Shown here: positions 6,439-14,573 of the stretch, piece after piece
Position numbering within the stretch: position 1 is the stretch's first letter
Layout of the letters: the number at the start of each line of letters is the position of its first letter
Assembly: GCF_902806485.1 (NCBI RefSeq)
Contig: NZ_CADCWT010000026.1
Location: 1-32,880, forward strand
DNA length: 32,880 nt
Source: Candidatus Frankia alpina
GTDB taxonomy: Bacteria; Actinomycetota; Actinomycetes; Frankiales; Frankiaceae
Direction: 5' to 3'
Made by a program: the position numbers and the translations under genes
Notes under the pieces: generated by a model
Databases searched by the model: none
The model's input: the letters and a program-made list of their open reading frames with translations, nothing else
Told to the model about the DNA's origin: nothing

Positions 6439-6942
6439 GTGCCCCACAGCATGCCCGACCCCACCCCCGCCGATCAGGCCTGGTTCTGGACGCCCGCCTG
6501 GCAGGACGGTGAGCGCCAGGCCGGCGAGCAGATCGCCGCCGGTGGCCTGCACGTCTACGACGACATGGCCGCCCTGTTCGCCGACCTCGACGACGCCGCG
6601 CTGACCGTCGGCGGCACCGGCTACGGCAAAACCTCACCGGCCACCGCCCTGCTCGGCGGCATGCCCGGCCAAGGCAAGTCCAACGTCCTGTGGCACCTCA
6701 CCGTCCCCACCGCCCCCGCCACGGCCGACCCGTCCGCCGACCCGCTCGCCGGCCTGCGCCCGCTGATCTCGGTGGAGCAGGCCGCCGAAATCATGGGCTT
6801 CTCCCGGGCATCGGCCTACCGCTACGTCAAGGCCGGCCAGATGCCGTCCCGACGTCTCGGCGGCCGGGTGTACGTCCTCACCGCCGGTCTGCGCGCCCTG
6901 CTCACCCCCGACACCCCGGCGGAGGCGGGTGATCCAGCATGA
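6439..6942 (+). CDS. Helix-turn-helix protein with a composite N-terminal half
   Basis: A 167-residue protein; the GTG at 6439 follows GGAGA. Residues about 13-50 (AWFWTPAWQDGERQAGEQIA) resemble a tail found in small actinobacterial antitoxin-like proteins. Residues about 55-85 hold GGTGYGKT and LLGGMPGQGKSNVL, which look like the nucleotide-binding region of a TraB/FtsK translocase, but the ATPase domain that should follow is missing. Residues about 108-160 (ISVEQAAEIMGFSRASAYRY, VKAGQMPSRRLGGRVYV) are an excisionase/MerR-type HTH. The gene may thus be a patchwork from recombination, with only the HTH end working. Its stop overlaps the next start (ATGA). HTH call sure, the rest inferred. Confidence 0.7.
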   Translation: MPHSMPDPTPADQAWFWTPAWQDGERQAGEQIAAGGLHVYDDMAALFADLDDAALTVGGTGYGKTSPATALLGGMPGQGKSNVLWHLTVPTAPATADPSADPLAGLRPLISVEQAAEIMGFSRASAYRYVKAGQMPSRRLGGRVYVLTAGLRALLTPDTPAEAGDPA

Positions 6943-8021
6943 AATACAAGATTGAAAAGGAGGAGTACGCCGACACCCACACCGTCGACGGGGTCACCGC
7001 CCCGGTGACCCGGACCCGTCGGGTCGCGATTCCAGTACTCCCCAGGGACTGGGATGCTCTCGCCGTCCGTGCCGTCGTCGGCCTGGTTCTGGCCCTGACT
7101 GTCGTGTCGATCACCTGGTCGACGGTGAGCATCGCGCATCTACTCAACGGGACCTGGACGGCCTATCTCGCCGGCGGCGTCTTCGATCTCGCCTGGTGCG
7201 CCGCGCTGGGCATGGCATACCTCGTACGGTTCCGCCCCGACCGCCGGGCGGTCGTCGACCGGGTCGGCTGGGCCCTGCTCGCGGTCACCGTGACCGCGAT
7301 CGGTCTGGAGGGCTACCGGACCGGGGGCCTGGCCATGGCCTGCATCGGCGCATCGGTCAGCGTCGCCGCGAAAGCCCTGTGGTGGACCCTCGGGCACGCG
7401 ACCCGTCCCGAGCTGACCGCCGACGACGCGCAGTGGGTCGCCGCGCAGATCTCCGCCGCCAGCGCACAACTCGCCGTCGCCTCGGTGCGCCGGCAGGTGG
7501 CCCGCGCCCAGGACCGGGTCACCGCGGAACTCCTTGCCATCGAAGCATCGCGCCGCCCCCCGGTCGGCACGGTGCCGGTCGACGACGCAGCGCTGGTTGT
7601 CGTGCCGAGCACCTCCACCGACGCGCTGATGAGCGGTGCCACGCCCGCGCCGCCGTCCACCGCGGTGGACGCGCCGGACGGCGTGTCCGAGGCGCCCGCA
7701 CGAACAACCGTTGACCTGCCCGAACAGCCCGCCGCGAAGCACCCCTCGAAGCATCCGGCGAAGCAGTCTGCGGCGCGGTCGAACCGTGGTGTTGCGGTGC
7801 CGCGCGCCGCGCGCACGAAGCAGCCCGCGGCGCGTACGGACGCCGAACTGCTGGCCGTCCTCGACGTCCTCGGGGATGCGGTGGCAGAGCTGTCGGTGCG
7901 CGGCGCGGCGGCGCACCTGGAGATCGGGGAGACCCGCGCGAAGCGGCTCCTGACCGAGCACGCCGGCCGCCGGCAGGCGCCGCTGTCACTGGTCCACGAC
8001 GACCGGGAGGTGTCGGCATGA
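6939..8021 (+). CDS. Spd-like transfer-associated membrane protein
   Basis: A 360-residue protein. Residues 41-67, 72-97, 109-123 and about 128-150 are four hydrophobic segments (VGLVLALTVVSITW, LAGGVFDLAWCAAL, GWALLAVTVTAIGL, GGLAMACIGASVSVAAKALW). A coiled segment follows (160-200, AQISAASAQLAVASVRRQVA), then a Pro/Ala/Lys-rich linker, and a C-terminal helical unit (RTDAELLAVLDVLGDAVAEL, GETRAKRLLTEHAG) that looks like a small DNA-binding fold. Membrane proteins just before tra are typical of the spread (Spd) proteins of actinomycete plasmids and AICEs, which move DNA along the mycelium. It overlaps its neighbours on both sides (ATGA), which fits one transfer operon. Confidence 0.7.
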   Translation: MKYKIEKEEYADTHTVDGVTAPVTRTRRVAIPVLPRDWDALAVRAVVGLVLALTVVSITWSTVSIAHLLNGTWTAYLAGGVFDLAWCAALGMAYLVRFRPDRRAVVDRVGWALLAVTVTAIGLEGYRTGGLAMACIGASVSVAAKALWWTLGHATRPELTADDAQWVAAQISAASAQLAVASVRRQVARAQDRVTAELLAIEASRRPPVGTVPVDDAALVVVPSTSTDALMSGATPAPPSTAVDAPDGVSEAPARTTVDLPEQPAAKHPSKHPAKQSAARSNRGVAVPRAARTKQPAARTDAELLAVLDVLGDAVAELSVRGAAAHLEIGETRAKRLLTEHAGRRQAPLSLVHDDREVSA

Positions 8022-8263
8022 CCGGCGGCGTGCAGGCCGATCTGCGCCGGCTGCCCTGGTGGGCCACGGGTCTGCTGGCGCTGCTCGCCGTGATGGTCCT
8101 GACCCTGCGCGCCGTCGGCCTGCTCGTCGCGGTCGTCGTGACCACCGCTGAACGCCTCGACGTCGCCGCCGCAACCACCGCCGGGATCAGCCCGCTGGGC
8201 GCGTCGACGTGGCTCGTCTCCACCGCTGCTTCCGACTGGACCCGCCCCGGGGGTGACCTGTGA
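8018..8263 (+). CDS. Small membrane protein of the transfer operon
   Basis: An 81-residue protein with one long hydrophobic stretch at residues about 13-42 (WWATGLLALLAVMVLTLRAV, GLLVAVVVTT). The ATG overlaps the stop of the Spd-like gene and its own stop overlaps the GTG of tra. Small hydrophobic proteins next to tra are common among spread functions in Streptomyces plasmids and AICEs. No family assigned with certainty. Confidence 0.65.
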   Translation: MTGGVQADLRRLPWWATGLLALLAVMVLTLRAVGLLVAVVVTTAERLDVAAATTAGISPLGASTWLVSTAASDWTRPGGDL

Positions 8264-10338
8264 GCACCGACCCTGCCGAGCCGATCCGCCACGGCACCCT
8301 CGTCCCCGGCCCCTGGACCCCGCGCGTCGACATCGACCCGCCCGGCGGGGTCCTGGAACCCGGCCCGGACGACGTTCTCGACGCCACCGAACCGCGCACC
8401 AGCCGCTGGCAGCAGGCGTTGACCGCGTCGGCCGCCGAGCCGGTCGCCCCGCTGGTGTTCCGCGACCCGACCCGCGCGCTGGCCACCACCGGCTACGTCG
8501 GCCGGGAACTCGCCCGCATCGCCCTGCGCCGCGCGCTGCGCCCGTGGGAGGCACTGCGGGTCCTGCCCCCGGCCGGCCGGGGCCTATGGCGCGCCGCGTC
8601 CGCCTGGGCCCGTTGGGTCACTGCCCGCGACATCCGCTTCGACCACGTCGCCCGCCCCGGCGTCCAGGTCGCCTCCCGTAGCGAGATCCGCGACAACCAG
8701 AAGATCCGCGCCGCCGTCAGCGGTGCGGGCCTCGTCGGGTTCAGCGTCGGAGAGACCGTCGGCTATCTGATGGTCGGCTTCGAAGTCCCGACCCTGACCG
8801 GCCTGGGCGTCCTCACCCTCGCCTGGGCGTTCGGCCGGCAACCCGGCGAACGACGCGCCACCCTGCTCCTGGGCAGCCAGACCGCGTTGCGCCCCGGGGT
8901 GCCCGTCGGCATGCTCGCCAAGACCATCGTCGCTGGCCTCGACGAGAACCGCGTGTCCGCCGAGGTCGCCGCGCTGCCACAGGAAGCCCGCTGGGGGTGG
9001 ACGGTCGCGGTCATCACCGAAGACGAGATCACCGACAAGACCGTCCGCGCCCTGGAACGCAAACTCCGGACCCGCCGCAACGCGATCACCCCGATCGCCG
9101 ACCCGAACAACGCCGCCCAAACCCTGCTGCGCATCGTTCACACCGACCTGCTCGCCCAGGTCGGCGCCCCGCCGCACCACAAGCCGACGTCGCTGACCAT
9201 CACCAGGCCCGCCGACCTCGGCAAGACCATGGGCGGCGGCGCCCTGCTCCTGGAACTGCTTCGCGTGCACGCCCTGATGGTCGGTGGCACCGGCAGCGGG
9301 AAAAGCAGCGCCCTCTGGAAAAAGATCGACTTTTACACGGCGTGCCGTGACGTCGTGGTCTGGGGCATCGACCTGACCGGCGGCCCGGTGTTCACCGCCT
9401 GGGGTGACTGCATCCAACGCGTCGCCACCACCGTCGACCAGGCCCGCGACCTGTTGGAATCCGCGATCCGGATCGCGGTCGCCCGCACCACCCTGCTCGG
9501 CCAGCGCTCCCGCCCCCGCCTCGACGGGCCACCCGCCGGCGACGAGAACTGGAACCCCGCCGCCGACGGACCAGCCATCGAAATCGTCATCGACGAATAC
9601 CCCGTCCTCGTCGACGCCAAGCTCGGCGACCTCGTCACCACCCTCGGACGCATCGGACGGAAAGTCGCCGTCCAGGTCACCCTCGCCGCCCAGAAGTCCG
9701 GCCGCGGGGACCTGGGGAACACCACGATCCGGGCGATGGCCGAGGTGCAGATCCTGCTGCCCTGCGCCTCCGGTGACGTCGACATGCTCTGGCCCGGCAA
9801 GCGGGCCGAAGGCTGGCGTCCCGACCTGCTCAAGGGCGCCTCCGGTCGGCGGGCGAACGACGCCGGGAAAGCGTTCATCAACGCCTCCGGCCACGACGAA
9901 CCCGAAGCCAGCCGCTTCTACCGCCTCGAACTCGCCGACATCCACACCCGGACCATCGAACGCATGAAGGCCGGCCTGCCCATCCTCGACGAGCTCAGCC
10001 AGCGGGCCAGCGACTCCGACATGGACATCTCCGACGTCATCGTCCGCGAGGTCCCGAAGCTGCTCCAGGACCTCGCGGACGCCTTCGACGCTCACGGCAG
10101 CACCCGCCTGCCCTCGGTGAACGCCTGTGAGTACCTGTTCCACGCCGACCCGCAGGAATACGCCGACCTCGCCACCGACGGAACCCGCGAAGACACCCTG
10201 CGCGCCTCCAAAGCCCTCGCCCAACTCCTCGCCCGCCACGGCCTCGCCCCCGGCCAGCTCGGCGGCCCGTCCAACCCCCGCGGCTACCGCCGCACCGACC
10301 TCGACCAGGCGATCTCCGGCGACCTGCCACCGCTCTAA
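8260..10338 (+). CDS. TraB/FtsK-type conjugal DNA translocase
   Basis: A 692-residue ATPase that would pump double-stranded DNA between hyphae, the transfer mode of AICEs. The GTG at 8260 overlaps the previous stop. Two membrane segments lie at residues about 150-190 (AGLVGFSVGETVGYLMVGF, LTGLGVLTLAWAFG). Walker A (MVGGTGSGKSSALW) is at about 341, Walker B (IEIVIDEYPVL) at about 441. Downstream motifs (KVAVQVTLAAQKSGRGDLGN, TIRAMAEVQILLP) are typical of FtsK/TraB motors. The last 70 residues (RASKALAQLLARHGLAPGQL, NPRGYRRTDLDQAI) form a winged helix like FtsK-gamma, which reads short DNA repeats. The octamer array directly downstream is the likely target. No relaxase is seen, as expected for this class. 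Confidence 0.9.
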   Translation: MSTDPAEPIRHGTLVPGPWTPRVDIDPPGGVLEPGPDDVLDATEPRTSRWQQALTASAAEPVAPLVFRDPTRALATTGYVGRELARIALRRALRPWEALRVLPPAGRGLWRAASAWARWVTARDIRFDHVARPGVQVASRSEIRDNQKIRAAVSGAGLVGFSVGETVGYLMVGFEVPTLTGLGVLTLAWAFGRQPGERRATLLLGSQTALRPGVPVGMLAKTIVAGLDENRVSAEVAALPQEARWGWTVAVITEDEITDKTVRALERKLRTRRNAITPIADPNNAAQTLLRIVHTDLLAQVGAPPHHKPTSLTITRPADLGKTMGGGALLLELLRVHALMVGGTGSGKSSALWKKIDFYTACRDVVVWGIDLTGGPVFTAWGDCIQRVATTVDQARDLLESAIRIAVARTTLLGQRSRPRLDGPPAGDENWNPAADGPAIEIVIDEYPVLVDAKLGDLVTTLGRIGRKVAVQVTLAAQKSGRGDLGNTTIRAMAEVQILLPCASGDVDMLWPGKRAEGWRPDLLKGASGRRANDAGKAFINASGHDEPEASRFYRLELADIHTRTIERMKAGLPILDELSQRASDSDMDISDVIVREVPKLLQDLADAFDAHGSTRLPSVNACEYLFHADPQEYADLATDGTREDTLRASKALAQLLARHGLAPGQLGGPSNPRGYRRTDLDQAISGDLPPL

Positions 10339-10340
10339 CC

Positions 10341-10482
10341 ACCGCTACGGGGACCGCTACGGGACTGCTGCAGACCGCTGTCCCGTAGCGGTCCCCGTAG
10401 CGGTCCCACAGCCCCAAAAAGCGGTCCTGACCAGGGCTGTAGCGGTCCCAGCGGGGCAGCCGTAGCGGTCACCGGTAGCGGC
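10341..10482 (+). promoter_or_regulatory. GTAGCGGT octamer array, candidate clt / TRS locus
   Basis: Directly behind tra lie six exact copies of GTAGCGGT or its inverse: inverse at 10341-10348 and 10353-10360, direct at 10385-10392, 10397-10404, 10439-10446 and 10462-10469, plus a one-mismatch copy at 10475-10482 and a shortened AGCGGTC at 10420. The first four copies build a perfect 24-base inverted repeat (10341-10364 and 10381-10404) with a 16-base spacer. TraB proteins of Streptomyces plasmids bind 8-bp repeats in the clt locus near tra. Position, unit size and clustering fit this. The large inverted repeat could also end tra transcription. Confidence 0.75.
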
Positions 10483-10560
10483 CCCCGCCCCCTCGTGGCC
10501 CCTTGCGGCGCCGCCCGCCGCTACCGACACACCGGCCACCGCCACCGAAAGGAAGATCGG

Positions 10561-10932
10561 ATGACCACAAAGTGCCCTCGCTGCCGCGGAACCCGATTCG
10601 TTGGCCGAGGCAAGGCGCGCGGCCCCTGCCTCGCCTGCGCCCCCGCCGGCCTCGGCGACCGCACGGTCGGCGCGATCCAACGCGCCACCGACCGGCTCGT
10701 CGGCCGCCGTCTCGATGTGGAGGGCCGGCAGACCACCAGCCGGCCGCACCGGCTTGCAGCCGAAACCACCCGTACCCGCGCACCCAAGAAGAAGACCACC
10801 GCCCGTAAGAAGACCGCTCCCACGCCGGCCGTGGTCCTGCCGGCCTGCGACCGGTGCGGCACCCGCGGACCGCTCACCGTCACCAGCCGTGGCGCCGTCT
10901 GCGCCGGTGGATGTGCCCCGACCGCTTCCTGA
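10561..10932 (+). CDS. Zinc-ribbon protein with basic middle
   Basis: A 123-residue protein from the ATG at 10561, preceded by GAAAGGAAG. The N-terminus holds CPRCRGTRFVGRGKARGPCLAC, a four-Cys zinc ribbon; the C-terminus has CDRCGTRG and VCAGGC, a second four-Cys unit. Between them lies a basic, Ala/Thr/Lys-rich linker (PKKKTTARKKTA), reminiscent of histone-like tails. Such a layout suits binding of nucleic acid. It lies between the octamer array and the replication genes, so a role in replication, transfer or DNA packaging is possible; no direct evidence. Confidence 0.65.
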   Translation: MTTKCPRCRGTRFVGRGKARGPCLACAPAGLGDRTVGAIQRATDRLVGRRLDVEGRQTTSRPHRLAAETTRTRAPKKKTTARKKTAPTPAVVLPACDRCGTRGPLTVTSRGAVCAGGCAPTAS

Positions 10933-10974
10933 CCAGCCACACCCCAACCAATCACGTCGATCAAGGAGACCAGC

Positions 10975-11532
10975 GTGGGCCCGTTCAGCCCGAAGAAGAC
11001 CACCCCCCCGACCACCGTCCCCGCCCTGCTGCGCGCCGCCCGCGGCGAACTCGACCGGCGCGGCTGGACCCGGCACGACCTCGTGGCCCCCACCGGGGAG
11101 GTCTGCCTCCTCGGTGCGCTCAACGCCCCACTCACCGAGGACGTGCGGGACGAGCCTGCCACCGTCGACGCCCAGTGGCTCCTCGTCGCCGCGGTCGACA
11201 CCCTCGTGCGTCGTCTCCCACCCACCGACCGCGCCGACGCGGAAGAGGACTGCGAGTACCCCGAGGATCTGGCCTTCTACCTCTTCGGCGAGATCTCGAA
11301 CTGGAACGCCGCCGACGGGCGCACTCTCGCCCAGGTCGTGGCCCTGCTCGACACCACCGCGGCCGAGCTGGAGGACACCGACGAAACGGTGCGCACCGCC
11401 GGTATCCCAGCGCGGCTGACGTCTGCGACCTGCCCGCATTCCTGGTTCTCCGACGAGGTTCCCCCCGCGCCCGACCGGCCCGGCCGCGCCGCCGTCTGCA
11501 CCGGCGGCTGCCCACCGAGGCAGGCAAGCTGA
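10975..11532 (+). CDS. DUF6197-like protein
   Basis: A 185-residue protein; the GTG at 10975 follows AAGGAGA. Residues about 18-110 (LLRAARGELDRRGWTRHDL, GEVCLLGALNAPL) and then ISNWNAADGRTLAQVVALLD-TTA follow the pattern I recall for DUF6197: a short helix, a G-x-x-C-L-x-G-A-L turn and a W-N-D/A-x-x-x-R-T motif. The C-terminus adds CPHS and CTGGC, a possible metal site. The family has no known function and is frequent in actinobacterial mobile elements. The stop overlaps the start of the Prim-Pol gene by one base, so the two are co-translated. Confidence 0.65.
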   Translation: MGPFSPKKTTPPTTVPALLRAARGELDRRGWTRHDLVAPTGEVCLLGALNAPLTEDVRDEPATVDAQWLLVAAVDTLVRRLPPTDRADAEEDCEYPEDLAFYLFGEISNWNAADGRTLAQVVALLDTTAAELEDTDETVRTAGIPARLTSATCPHSWFSDEVPPAPDRPGRAAVCTGGCPPRQAS

Positions 11533-12434
11533 TGGACCCGCTGCCCGGCGCGACGGGCCGTCCAGGACGGCTCCACGCTGCCGTGAGCTACGCAGCCCGC
11601 GGCTGGCAGGTGTTCGTCCTCGGCTGCACGAAACGACCCGTCGCCAACTGCGAGCCGTGCGCCGCCGCTGGGCCCGACCACGACCGGGAAGCCTGCCTGT
11701 GCCTGACCTGCCACGGCTTCTACGCCGCCACCGTCGACCCCGACCGGATCACTGCGATGTTCGCCGCGGTCCCCGATGGCCTGCTCGCGATCCGCACGGG
11801 CGCCGTGTCCGGCCTGACCGTCGTTGATATCGACCCTCGCAACGGCGGCGAGTTCGACCGGGCGCTGATGAACCCGACCACGACCGTGACCACCCCCGGC
11901 GGGGGCTGGCACCTCTACTACGCCCACCCCGGCCGGTCGCTGCCCGGCAAGCTCCACGGCCGGGAAGGGGTCGACATCAAAACCGACGGCGGGCTGGTCG
12001 TCGCACCACCTTCCACCCCCGCCGGGGCCGCCCGGGGCTACCGGTGGACCTCCCAGCCCCGGCCGGTCAACGAGATGGCCCCCCGCCTCCTGGAGGCCTG
12101 CCAGGTCCGCTCGGGGCTACCGGTCCCAGCTGGGACCGGTAGCGCCAGGACCAGCTCGGCTACCGCTGTGGGGGCGGGGGCCATCTCCCACCCGGATGCG
12201 CTGCTCGCGGCAACGCTGGCCGCTGTCGACCGGGCCCCGCAAGGCCGACGCCGCGTCACCCTCTACGGCGCCGCCCGCGGTCTGGCCCGCATGGTCGCCG
12301 CCGACGCGCTGAGCACTCTCGACGCAGTCGCCGCACTGACCGCCGCCGGTCAACGCAACCAGCAGACCCCCCGGGACATCCGCGGGGCGATCAAAGGCGG
12401 CTTCGAAGCCGAAGGCCTGCTCTCACCGGTCTGA
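11532..12434 (+). CDS. Bifunctional DNA primase/polymerase (Prim-Pol) replication protein
   Basis: A 300-residue protein starting at the ATG at 11532. Residues 17-200 match the Prim-Pol domain (PF09250): HAAVSYAARGWQVFVLGCTK, TGAVSGLTVVDIDPRNGG with the metal-binding D-x-D, TVTTPGGGWHLYYAHPG with the conserved His, and GVDIKTDGGLVVAPPS. Between the first two lies a Cys-rich insert (ANCEPCAAAGPDHDREACLC, LTCHGF) that could bind zinc. A Pro/Ser-rich linker (encoded partly by a 28-base palindrome) leads to a C-terminal helical region (AALAAVDRAPQGRRRVTLYG, ARGLARMVAADA) like a primase C-terminal domain. In AICEs of this class it replaces RepSA as the initiator, together with the DUF3987 protein encoded next, which is broken here. 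Confidence 0.85.
   Translation: MDPLPGATGRPGRLHAAVSYAARGWQVFVLGCTKRPVANCEPCAAAGPDHDREACLCLTCHGFYAATVDPDRITAMFAAVPDGLLAIRTGAVSGLTVVDIDPRNGGEFDRALMNPTTTVTTPGGGWHLYYAHPGRSLPGKLHGREGVDIKTDGGLVVAPPSTPAGAARGYRWTSQPRPVNEMAPRLLEACQVRSGLPVPAGTGSARTSSATAVGAGAISHPDALLAATLAAVDRAPQGRRRVTLYGAARGLARMVAADALSTLDAVAALTAAGQRNQQTPRDIRGAIKGGFEAEGLLSPV
12116..12143. repeat. 28-base perfect palindrome inside the Prim-Pol gene
   Basis: The 28 bases read the same on both strands and encode part of the linker between the two domains. The outer part (GCTACCGGTCCC and inverse) shares the GGTCC and GTAGC words with the octamer array behind tra. It could be a binding site placed in a tolerant part of the gene. Confidence 0.7.
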
Positions 12435-12507
12435 CCCGATCCGCTCACATGCCCTGAGCCCGCCAACCCCACCCAGACGCACCAGACCGGCAGAAAAACG
12501 GCCCCAT

Positions 12508-12535
12508 GGCCCTCTCAGGGCTTCCTGAGAGGGCC
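12508..12535 (+). terminator. Hairpin between Prim-Pol and DUF3987 genes
   Basis: Perfect 12-base arms (12508-12519 and 12524-12535) with a GCTT loop. No T run. It may separate the two replication genes transcriptionally. Confidence 0.55.
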
Positions 12536-12625
12536 GCCACCGCCGTCATCCACCACCGACCGCCTCACCAGGCCGACTACCCGCAGGCCCGCCAGAAGCC
12601 CGTACGCGTCCTCGAAGGAGGGGCC

Positions 12626-14225
12626 GTGACCTCACCACCACCAGCCACCATCCAGCCGATCCGCCCTCATAACCCCACCCTGACCCCGCCCGTCAACGGC
12701 GGACCGATGTGGGAACTCCCCGTCCCGCTCACCAGCCCCGCGCCACCCCCTCCGTTTCCGATCGAGGTGTTCCCCGACTGGCTCGCCGACATGGTCCGCG
12801 CCGTCGCCACCTTCACCCAGACCGACCCCGCCATGGCCGGCGCGGTCGCCCTCGCCGTCCTGTCCGCCTGCGCCGGTGGCCGGCTGCAGGTCGAACCCAT
12901 CGCCGGCTGGCGGGAACCGGTCAACCTGTTCCTCGCCGCCGTCGCCGACCCCGGCGAACGCAAAAGCCCCGTCCACGGCACCCTCACCGCCCCCCTGCAA
13001 GCCGCAGAGAAAACCCTCACCGACCACATCGCCCCCCTGGCCAAGCAGAACGCCGCCCTGCGCGAAGTCGCGGCCCGCGAAGCCGAGCAGGCGAAGAACA
13101 CCGTCGGTAGGGCAGCCGAAGACAAGCGGACAGCCGCCAGAGCCGAAGCGGTCGACGCGATCCTGGCCGCCGACGCCATCGACGTCCCCACGCTGCCCCG
13201 GCTGCTCTGCGACAACGTCACCCCCGAAGAACTCACCAGCCTCATGGCCGAACACGGCGGACGCATGGCCCTGATCTCCCCCGAAGGCGGCGTCTTCGAC
13301 ATCCTCGCCGGCCAGTACTCCAAAGCCCCCAACCTCGACCCCTACCTCAAAGGCCACCCCGGCGAGCCGATGCGCGTCGACCGCAAGGGCCGACATCCCC
13401 GCACCCGCCCTCACCGTCGGCGTGATGATCCAACCCACCGTGCTTCGCAAGTTCGGCGCCGATGGTGACCTCGCCGGCCGGGGCCTGGTCGCCCGGTTCC
13501 TGTTCGTCATCCCCACCTCGCTCGGCGGCTGGCGCGACGTCCAAGCACCCCCCGTCCCCCCGCCCATCGCCGACCGCTACACCCGCACCATCCACACCCT
13601 CGCCACCACGTTCGCCGCATGGACCGACGACCCCGCCGTCATCACCCTCACTGGCGCCGCCGCCGCCCTGCGCATCGCCCACGCCGAACGCATCGAGGTC
13701 CAGCTACGGCCCGGCGGCCAGTTCCATGACATGCGCGAATGAGCCAACAAGCTCGCCGGCACCACCCTGCGCCTCGCCGGCCTGCTCCACCTCGCCCATC
13801 ACCCCCACGACGGCTGGCACCGCCCCATCACCGCCGAGCAGATGGCCGCCGCCATCCACCTCGCCGACGTCCTCGCCGCCCACTGCACCGCCGCCCTACA
13901 CACGATCACCGCCGACCCGGCCAGCGGACCCGCCGGTCGGACCCTGCGCTTCCTCATCAACAAGCAGATGACCGACTTCACCCGCAGGGACCTGCACCGA
14001 AGCCTCAGGCGCCAGCTTCCCAAGACCAGCGACGTCGCCGCCGTCCTCGACACCCTCGCCGCCCTCGGCTGGATCCGGCAACGTCCCGACGGCCGCCACG
14101 AACTCCACCCCCGCGCCCGGGAACTCGCCGACAGCGGTGACACGGTGACAAACGCCATCGATGACGCCTTCACCGCAGGTCAAAGCACCACCTCCCCTGC
14201 TACCTTCACCGCCGACCGCTGGTGA
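12626..14225 (+). pseudogene. DUF3987 replicative helicase-like gene, broken by frameshift and stop
   Basis: The start is the GTG at 12626, behind GAAGGAGGGG. The first part (to about 13390) has VNLFLAAVADPGERKSPVHG, the modified Walker A seen in actinobacterial DUF3987 proteins, a coiled Ala/Glu-rich segment, and GGRMALISPEGGVFDILAGQ. Near 13385-13395 the sense continues in the +1 frame (ADIPAPALTVGVMIQPTVLR, FGADGDLAGRGLVARFLFV). At 13740-13742 this frame meets a TGA exactly where relatives have Trp (E-W-A-x-K-L-A-G), so TGG to TGA is likely. Sense resumes after it (ANKLAGTTLRLAGLLHLAHH) and runs to 14225. Two independent lesions argue for a true pseudogene unless sequencing errors are at work. 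Its loss would hamper replication of the excised element. Confidence 0.8.
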
Positions 14226-14360
14226 CACCGGTGACAGCAACCTCGCAGCCCAGCTGTCACCACCGTCACCGGCCTGTCACCACCCCCGGTGACGCCCACT
14301 CATGCCCTCTGACCTGCGGTAACAGCACCGTTGATGTTGGTTGTCACCGTGTCACCGCGA
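14136..14360. repeat. Direct and inverted copies of the GGTGACA repeat unit
   Basis: A direct partial copy lies in the 3' end of the DUF3987 pseudogene (GGTGACACGGTGACAAACG from 14136, then CCGCAGGTCAAAGC at about 14176). An inverted copy follows at 14253-14360: the 35 bases at 14253-14287 match the inverse of 1715-1748 nearly end to end, TGACCTGCGGTAAC is the inverse of the CCGCAGGTCA part, and TTGTCACCGTGTCACCG at 14341-14357 the inverse of the GTGACAC steps. The inverted pair together with the left tandem pair could be an origin of replication or recombination traces. Confidence 0.8.
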
Positions 14361-14573
14361 TCCCCGCATCCCACGGCCCACCAGGTGCCACCAACCCTCA
14401 CCCGCCACGCCCGAAGCGACCCCGGCGACCGCCGACCAAGCAACCCGCCGGGGCCGCACCCCGCCCCACCGAAAGCAGAACGGAGCGATCCCAGGATGCC
14501 CCCACTTGCCCCGCGCACGAACCCGGCCCGCCCTGCCAAAACCACACGCGCCGCTGGAGGAGCCGGACGGTTC

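Noticed and set aside
6818..6825. Extra ACCGCTAC octamer in the HTH gene
   Set aside because: A single copy in coding sequence for a common Tyr-Arg-Tyr stretch; chance is enough.
8584..10239. Long open frame antisense to tra
   Set aside because: Its composition (Gly, Val, Asp, Glu runs) is that of an antisense shadow, and tra is certain on the other strand.
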